Positions 16,898 to 20,944 of a stretch of 20,944 bases of DNA are shown here, in pieces. The stretch's first letter is position 1; the number at the start of each line of letters is the position of its first letter. Position numbers and translations under genes: made by a program. Below the pieces are notes generated by a model. It saw nothing but the letters and a program-made list of their open reading frames with translations. It was not told the DNA's origin and ran no database searches. This DNA is from Methylopumilus sp009926035 (GTDB lineage Bacteria; Pseudomonadota; Gammaproteobacteria; Burkholderiales; Methylophilaceae), in NCBI GenBank assembly GCA_041165405.1, contig JBEANL010000013.1, positions 1 to 20,944 on the forward strand, written 5' to 3'.

Positions 16898-17953
16898 TTA
16901 AATCACCATTGTAGGATACTCATTAGCTTGGCGTTCCCTAATGATGCCTATTTCATAAACTGTCTCATTGGATTCTTGCAAGATTTGCTTTGCTTTAGCA
17001 ACATCATTTTTATCAATGACTATAGCCATACCTATTCCACAATTAAATGTACGGTAAAGCTCTGTATTTGAAATATTTCCTTTATCTTGTAGCCATTGAA
17101 AAAGTTTTGGTAATGGCCAGCTTGATGATTGAATTTCTGCCATTAAATCTTCGCCTAAAATACGTGGAATATTTTCAGTAATCCCGCCCCCCGTAATATG
17201 AGCCATACCTTTAATTTGAATTGCCTCTTTAAGCCTAAGGACAGACTTTACATAGAGCTTGGTGGGCTCCATTACAACATCTCTTAATGTCCTTCCATCA
17301 AAAGAACGTGAGAAATCAGCCTTTTCATTACTGATAATTTTTCTAATTAAAGAATATCCGTTTGAATGCGCTCCGCTAGATGCAAGGCCAATCACTGCGT
17401 CACCGGATTGTATTTTTTTACCATTAATAATTTCACTTTTTTCTACAACGCCTACTGCGAATCCAGCTAAATCGTATTCACCTTCAGGGTACATACCAGG
17501 CATTTCTGCTGTTTCCCCTCCTACAAGAGCGCAACCAGACTGTGCACAACCCTCCGCAATACCTTTAATAACCTGAGATGCTGTTTCTATATCAAGCTTC
17601 CCGCATGCAAAATAGTCAAGAAAGAATAAAGGTTCAGCACCTTGGACTAATATATCGTTGACACTCATAGCAACCAAATCAATTCCAACAGTGTCATGTT
17701 TATTTAATTCAAATGCTAATTTAAGTTTTGTACCTACTCCGTCAGTGCCTGAAACCAGAACAGGTTCTTTGTATTTTTTAGGAACTTCAAATAATGAACC
17801 AAAACCTCCGATACCCCCTAAAACCTCTGCTCGCATGGTTTTTTTTGCAAAAGGCTTAATTCTTTCAACTAGCTGATCCCCCGCCTCAATATCCACCCCT
17901 GCATCCCGATAAGTGATCGATTGGGTATCTTTTTTTGTGTCATCTTTATTCAA
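16898..17953 (-). CDS. purM: Phosphoribosylformylglycinamidine cyclo-ligase (AIR synthetase)
   Basis: 351 residues, normal size. PurM closes the imidazole ring of aminoimidazole ribotide from FGAM and ATP in purine synthesis. Conserved stretches are ITYRDAGVDI (13-22), the metal/ATP loop SGTDGVGTK (68-76), GGETAEMPGMY (145-155), SSGAHSNGYS (192-201), HITGGGITENIPR (252-264) and FNCGIGM (303-309). The start is TTG at 17951-17953: in-frame upstream codons reach a TGA six codons back without a start, and the next ATG would delete conserved sequence. GAGAG lies eight bases before the TTG. It leads the minus-strand cluster with the DUF3108 genes, the RNA methyltransferase and the symporter. I see no convincing promoter in the 121-base gap to hda. 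Confidence 0.97.
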   Translation of the reverse strand: MNKDDTKKDTQSITYRDAGVDIEAGDQLVERIKPFAKKTMRAEVLGGIGGFGSLFEVPKKYKEPVLVSGTDGVGTKLKLAFELNKHDTVGIDLVAMSVNDILVQGAEPLFFLDYFACGKLDIETASQVIKGIAEGCAQSGCALVGGETAEMPGMYPEGEYDLAGFAVGVVEKSEIINGKKIQSGDAVIGLASSGAHSNGYSLIRKIISNEKADFSRSFDGRTLRDVVMEPTKLYVKSVLRLKEAIQIKGMAHITGGGITENIPRILGEDLMAEIQSSSWPLPKLFQWLQDKGNISNTELYRTFNCGIGMAIVIDKNDVAKAKQILQESNETVYEIGIIRERQANEYPTMVI

Positions 17954-18074
17954 AAGATTAACTCTCTTTCATTAAACAATTGGGTTAGTCGTTATAATTG
18001 AAATTTTAACCGAAATATATTTTAAAGATGTGCATAATTAAGGCTATCTTTATCTAAATAAACTTCCCATTGAT
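17954..18074. promoter_or_regulatory. Divergent intergenic region between purM and hda
   Basis: 121 bases, AT-rich. A perfect TATAAT lies on the plus strand at 17993-17998, without a good -35 in the 15-19 base range; if used, it would give hda a leader of about 70 bases. No well-spaced promoter is visible for purM. A five-codon frame (ATG AAA GAG AGT TAA) ends just upstream of the purM TTG start, but it overlaps the likely ribosome site and I give it no weight. Confidence 0.28.
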
Positions 18075-18677
18075 ATGAAACAAATGCTATTAGCTCTATC
18101 TCCAACGCCAAAACAATCTTTTGAAAATTTTGTAGTGGGTCAAAATATTGAAGCAGTTCATACTTTAAAGCAAATCATCTCTCATCAATTACCCATTCAA
18201 TTTATATATCTATGGGGCAATGAAGGTTCGGGCAAATCTCATTTGGCTCATATTGCATCAGATCATGGATTTGTCATTCATGATGATGTTCATTTACTTG
18301 ATGAGGCAGGTCAAATCGAATTGTTTAATACTTACAATAGATGCAAAGATTCCAAACAAAATATGTTGGTGACAGGACTTCACTCTCCCCTCCAAATGAA
18401 ATTAAGAGAGGATTTAGCAACAAGACTTGCTTGGGGCGTTACTTACGAAGTGATAGGTCTGTCCGATGAAGAAAAAAAACTAGCCCTATTAAAACATGCG
18501 GATGAAAGAGGTATGAAACTGGGTATGGATATTATTGATTATTGCCTAAAATATCTAAAACGGGATATGCCAAATTTATTTTCTATATTAGAGGCTTTGG
18601 ATCAATGGTCTTTAACTTATAAAAGACCGATCACATTACCATTACTTAAAGAAATTATAGAAGCTAATAAAATTTAG
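18075..18677 (+). CDS. hda: DnaA regulatory inactivator Hda
   Basis: 200 residues, a single AAA+ module related to DnaA domain III. Hda, bound to the sliding clamp, stimulates hydrolysis of DnaA-bound ATP and so prevents re-initiation. The N terminus has QMLLAL (3-8), a likely clamp-binding motif in the place of the QL-S-LP peptide of E. coli Hda. ENFVVGQN (17-24) follows. The Walker A loop GNEGSGKS is at 48-55, the Walker B region VIHDDVHLL at 67-75, a sensor-like LVTGLHSP at 98-105, and the arginine-finger box LREDLATRLAWG at 110-121 with R117. The DnaA domain IV DNA-binding part is absent, which rules out DnaA itself. The ATG at 18075 is used; a second ATG three codons on would remove part of the clamp motif. 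It is divergent from purM. Confidence 0.92.
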   Translation: MKQMLLALSPTPKQSFENFVVGQNIEAVHTLKQIISHQLPIQFIYLWGNEGSGKSHLAHIASDHGFVIHDDVHLLDEAGQIELFNTYNRCKDSKQNMLVTGLHSPLQMKLREDLATRLAWGVTYEVIGLSDEEKKLALLKHADERGMKLGMDIIDYCLKYLKRDMPNLFSILEALDQWSLTYKRPITLPLLKEIIEANKI

Positions 18678-18680
18678 CTT
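18661..18680. terminator. Hairpin at the hda/ahpF convergent junction
   Basis: AAGCTAA (18661-18667) and TTAGCTT (18674-18680) form a perfect 7-base stem with a 6-base loop. The stem covers both stop codons. No T-run follows on the plus strand, and only a loose one on the minus strand, so it is a possible weak bidirectional terminator or 3'-end stabiliser. Confidence 0.35.
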
Positions 18681-20232
18681 ATTGACGAATAAGATAATCA
18701 AAGGCACCAAGAGAAGCTTTGGCTCCCTCTCCCATCGCAATAATAATCTGCTTATAAGGTACGGTTGTTACATCGCCTGCAGCAAACAAACCTGGTAATG
18801 AAGACTGATTGTGATTATCAATCATAATTTCACCAAACTTTGAAAGATCTACAGTGTTTTTTACAAAGTCAGTATTTGGTAATAATCCAATCTGAATAAA
18901 AATACCCTCAAGCTCGATAGTTTTGCTCTCATTTGCTATTCGATCTAGATAAATCATGCCGTTCACCTTATCTTTACCGATCACTTCGGTAGTTTGGGCA
19001 TTTAATATGACATCTACATTGGATAAACTAAAAAGTCGTTTCTGTAGGATATCGTCAGCTTTGAGTTCAGATGCAAACTCAAAAAGAGTGACATGTCCTA
19101 CGATATTCGCAAGATCAATTGCAGCCTCAACACCGGAGTTTCCTCCTCCAATCACTGCAACATGTTTTCCTTTGAATAAAGGACCATCACAATGAGGGCA
19201 ATATGCGACACCCTTACCTTTAAATTCTTTTTCACCGGGAACGTTTAACTCTCTCCATCTTGCTCCAGTTGCAACAATCACTGATCTACTTTTAAGTTTC
19301 CCGCCGTTTTCAAGTTCTATTTCAAATAATGAATCCAAATCATTTCTTTGAACGCTTTTTGCGCGTTGCAAATTCATAATATCCACATCATATTCTTTTA
19401 CATGTTCTTCAAGAGCTGCAACTAATTTTGGGCCTTCAGTTGCTTTTACAGAAATAAAATTTTCTATACCTAAAGTGTCCATCACTTGTCCACCGAAACG
19501 CTCGGCAATAATGCCTGTGCGAATACCTTTTCGCGCACTATAAATTGCAGCTGATGCGCCTGCTGGCCCTCCGCCAATGATTAAAACATCATAAGTTTCT
19601 TTTTTAGATATTTTTTCAGCTTCTTTTAGGCTTGCGCTTGAATCAATCTTATTTACGATCTCATCAAGCTCCATTCTTCCCTGGCCAAAAAGTTTTCCAT
19701 TAAGGTAAATGGTTGGCACAGCCATAATTTGTTTCTCTTCAACCTCTTTTTGGAATAATGCACCATCAATCATCACATGAGAAATATTTGGATTAATGAT
19801 AGACATTGCATTTAATGCCTGAACAACATCAGGACAATTGTGGCAACTTAGTGAAATATATGTTTCAAACTGAAACTTGCCTTCAATATTTTTAATTTGT
19901 TCTATTTTTTCAGCCTCTATTTTTAGAGGATATCCGCTGGCTTGAAGAAGCGCTAAAACGAAAGATGTAAATTCATGACCTGATGGAATGCCTGCGAAAG
20001 TAATACCAGAGATTTCCCTTTCCCTATTTACTTCAAAAGAAGGAATTCTTTTTGAAGTGTCAACCTCTTTGCTTAAGGTAATTTTTTCCGACAAAGACTT
20101 AACTTCTTCTAGCATCTCTATCATTTCTTTAGATGCTGGATTTTCGTCAACATAAGCCACAAGCTTGATTGGATTAACAAGCCTGGTCATATATTCTTGA
20201 AGTTGATTTTTGATTGCTGAGTCTAGAGCCAT
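18679..20232 (-). CDS. ahpF: Alkyl hydroperoxide reductase subunit F
   Basis: 517 residues (E. coli AhpF 521). AhpF passes electrons from NADH through FAD and two disulfides to AhpC. The N-terminal tandem thioredoxin-like domain holds the CHNC centre (C130, C133). The FAD loop IIGGGPAG is at 218-225, the second redox pair CPHC at 345-348, the NAD-binding loop VIGGGNSG at 360-367, and the FAD-binding GLFAAGDVT at 481-489. The presence of the N-terminal domain distinguishes it from plain thioredoxin reductase. The ATG is preceded by AAGGAA about six to seven bases upstream. It follows ahpC on the minus strand after 72 bases that contain a strong hairpin. Its 3' end is one base away from the hda stop. 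Confidence 0.98.
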   Translation of the reverse strand: MALDSAIKNQLQEYMTRLVNPIKLVAYVDENPASKEMIEMLEEVKSLSEKITLSKEVDTSKRIPSFEVNREREISGITFAGIPSGHEFTSFVLALLQASGYPLKIEAEKIEQIKNIEGKFQFETYISLSCHNCPDVVQALNAMSIINPNISHVMIDGALFQKEVEEKQIMAVPTIYLNGKLFGQGRMELDEIVNKIDSSASLKEAEKISKKETYDVLIIGGGPAGASAAIYSARKGIRTGIIAERFGGQVMDTLGIENFISVKATEGPKLVAALEEHVKEYDVDIMNLQRAKSVQRNDLDSLFEIELENGGKLKSRSVIVATGARWRELNVPGEKEFKGKGVAYCPHCDGPLFKGKHVAVIGGGNSGVEAAIDLANIVGHVTLFEFASELKADDILQKRLFSLSNVDVILNAQTTEVIGKDKVNGMIYLDRIANESKTIELEGIFIQIGLLPNTDFVKNTVDLSKFGEIMIDNHNQSSLPGLFAAGDVTTVPYKQIIIAMGEGAKASLGAFDYLIRQ

Positions 20233-20267
20233 TATATTTCCTTAAACATTAATCTAATTTAGAAATG

Positions 20268-20290
20268 CCCAGGCCAAACTATGGCCTGGG
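20268..20290 (-). terminator. Stem-loop between ahpC and ahpF (attenuator or processing site)
   Basis: CCCAGGCC (20268-20275) and GGCCTGGG (20283-20290) form a perfect 8-base GC-rich stem with a 7-base loop, striking in such AT-rich DNA. In the direction of ahpC-ahpF transcription the sequence after the stem is CATTTCTAAATT, only a weak U-tract. Partial termination, or protection of the ahpC mRNA 3' end, would give more AhpC than AhpF. It lies about 35 bases before the ahpF start. Confidence 0.6.
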
Positions 20291-20304
20291 ATTCATTTTT
20301 CTAT

Positions 20305-20871
20305 TTAGATCTTACCTACAAGGTCTAATGATGGAGCAATTGTTTTAGCGCCTTCTTGCCATTTTGCTGGACATACTTGACCTGGATTGTTAGCTACATA
20401 TTGTGCAGCTTTTAATTTACGTAATGTTTCTTTAACATCGCGCGCAATTGCATTGTCATGTACTTCCATTGTTTTAATTTCTCCTTTTGGATTAATTATG
20501 AAAGTACCACGCAATGCTAAGCCTTCTTCTTCAATATGTACTTCAAATGCACGCGTTAGTTGATGCGTAGGATCTCCAATTAATGGAAATTTTGCCTTAC
20601 CAACAGCAGGTGAAGTCTCGTGCCAAACTTTATGTGAAAAATGTGTATCAGTTGTCACAATGTAAACTTCTGCGCCTACTTTTTGGAATTCTGCATAATG
20701 ATCAGCTGCATCTTCAACTTCTGTTGGGCAGTTGAATGTAAATGCGGCTGGCATAAAAATAACAACTGACCATTTTCCCTTAAGATTTGCTTCTGTAATG
20801 TCAACAAACTTGCCATTATGAAATGCTGTTGCTTTAAACGGTTTTACTTCAGTATTAACTAATGAAGACAT
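20305..20871 (-). CDS. ahpC: Alkyl hydroperoxide reductase subunit C (typical 2-Cys peroxiredoxin)
   Basis: 188 residues (E. coli 187). AhpC reduces hydrogen peroxide, organic peroxides and peroxynitrite, and is re-reduced by AhpF. The peroxidatic site is PAAFTFNCPTE (41-51), with P41, T45 and C48. The resolving cysteine is C167 in GQVCPAKW. R121 in LRGTFIINP and the TTDTHFSHKVWHE segment (73-85) are typical. A good ribosome site (AAGGAG, six bases before the ATG) and a near-consensus promoter upstream fit a highly expressed gene. ahpF follows on the same strand. Confidence 0.98.
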   Translation of the reverse strand: MSSLVNTEVKPFKATAFHNGKFVDITEANLKGKWSVVIFMPAAFTFNCPTEVEDAADHYAEFQKVGAEVYIVTTDTHFSHKVWHETSPAVGKAKFPLIGDPTHQLTRAFEVHIEEEGLALRGTFIINPKGEIKTMEVHDNAIARDVKETLRKLKAAQYVANNPGQVCPAKWQEGAKTIAPSLDLVGKI

Positions 20872-20906
20872 CGTTTTCTCCTTCTTTGGTTGGTTAAAAA
20901 GTGATG

Positions 20907-20935
20907 ATTATAGGAAAGTCTTATTGATATGTATA
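20907..20935 (-). promoter_or_regulatory. Predicted sigma-70 promoter of ahpC
   Basis: On the minus strand a perfect TATAAT (20912-20907) lies 17 bases after TATACA (20935-20930), a four-of-six match to the -35 consensus. The predicted transcript start near 20900 gives a leader of about 29 bases with a strong Shine-Dalgarno. A weak -35 with a perfect -10 fits an activator-dependent promoter. Confidence 0.55.
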
Positions 20936-20941
20936 ATCAAT
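20923..20941. promoter_or_regulatory. Inverted repeat over the ahpC -35 region (possible OxyR/LysR-type site)
   Basis: ATTGATATGTATAATCAAT has perfect 6-base arms (ATTGAT / ATCAAT) around a 7-base spacer and covers the -35 element. The arm spacing equals that of the OxyR half-site pattern ATAG-N7-CTAT, but the arms differ. A second element with ATAG-N7-TTAT lies next to it at 20910-20924. Binding by OxyR is a guess from position and spacing; another regulator is possible. Confidence 0.35.
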
Positions 20942-20944
20942 TGT

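Noticed and set aside
16694..17071. 125-codon open frame on the plus strand
   Set aside because: Antisense across the DUF3108/purM boundary; both real genes read through it with conserved motifs.
17259..17576. 105-codon open frame on the plus strand
   Set aside because: Antisense to the conserved core of purM; a composition shadow.
1..20944. Mobile element, prophage, CRISPR, defence island, tRNA or rRNA
   Set aside because: I saw no transposase, integrase, direct-repeat array, tRNA cloverleaf or rRNA sequence; composition and gene packing look uniform across the window.

Overview
The window is about 21 kb of AT-rich bacterial chromosome. It is tightly packed with housekeeping genes and shows no mobile element, CRISPR array, rRNA, tRNA or prophage. 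I infer a betaproteobacterium with a streamlined genome, probably a low-GC Methylophilaceae-like lineage (OM43 / 'Ca. Methylopumilus' type). The inference rests on the run purM - two DUF3108 proteins - RsmB/NOP methyltransferase with hda divergent, a betaproteobacterial-type RDD protein, the pteridine reductase, low GC, and junctions of zero to a few bases. No methylotrophy gene is present, so the lineage stays an inference.

Layout. (1) 1-2453: a MidA-type methyltransferase (cut by the window edge) diverges from a pteridine reductase-ttcA pair. (2) 2571-6067: topA converges on the periplasmic endopeptidase gene pbpG. (3) 6175-8460: a lone gcvH converges on pepA-holC. (4) 8509-12080: lptF-lptG diverges from pepA and converges with a minus-strand pair, a CaCA-family cation exchanger followed by an RDD membrane protein; the RDD 3' end lies antisense inside lptG. 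(5) 12118-12684: ampD, facing the next cluster. (6) 12681-17953, minus strand: purM, two tandem DUF3108 proteins, an RsmB/NOP rRNA methyltransferase and an acidic amino-acid symporter, all nearly touching and so probably one operon. (7) 18075-18677: hda, divergent from purM. (8) 18679-20871: the peroxide-defence operon ahpC-ahpF, with a recognisable promoter and a strong hairpin between the genes.

Functional themes are the cell envelope (LptFG for LPS export, PBP7 and AmpD for murein cutting and recycling, two exported DUF3108 proteins), RNA modification (TtcA, RsmB/NOP), DNA topology and replication (TopA, HolC, Hda), one-carbon and purine metabolism (GcvH, PurM, pteridine reductase) and peroxide removal (AhpC, AhpF).

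No gap between genes reaches 300 bases; the largest are about 110-120. Three genes start with GTG or TTG, and many starts lack a clear Shine-Dalgarno sequence. I found no clear-cut undescribed system. The points most worth a second look are the DUF3108 pair (one member with a TonB-like N-terminal anchor), the CaCA exchanger with rewritten cation-site motifs, the absence of purN from this purine locus, a symmetric -10 element between two divergent genes, and the ahpC control elements.
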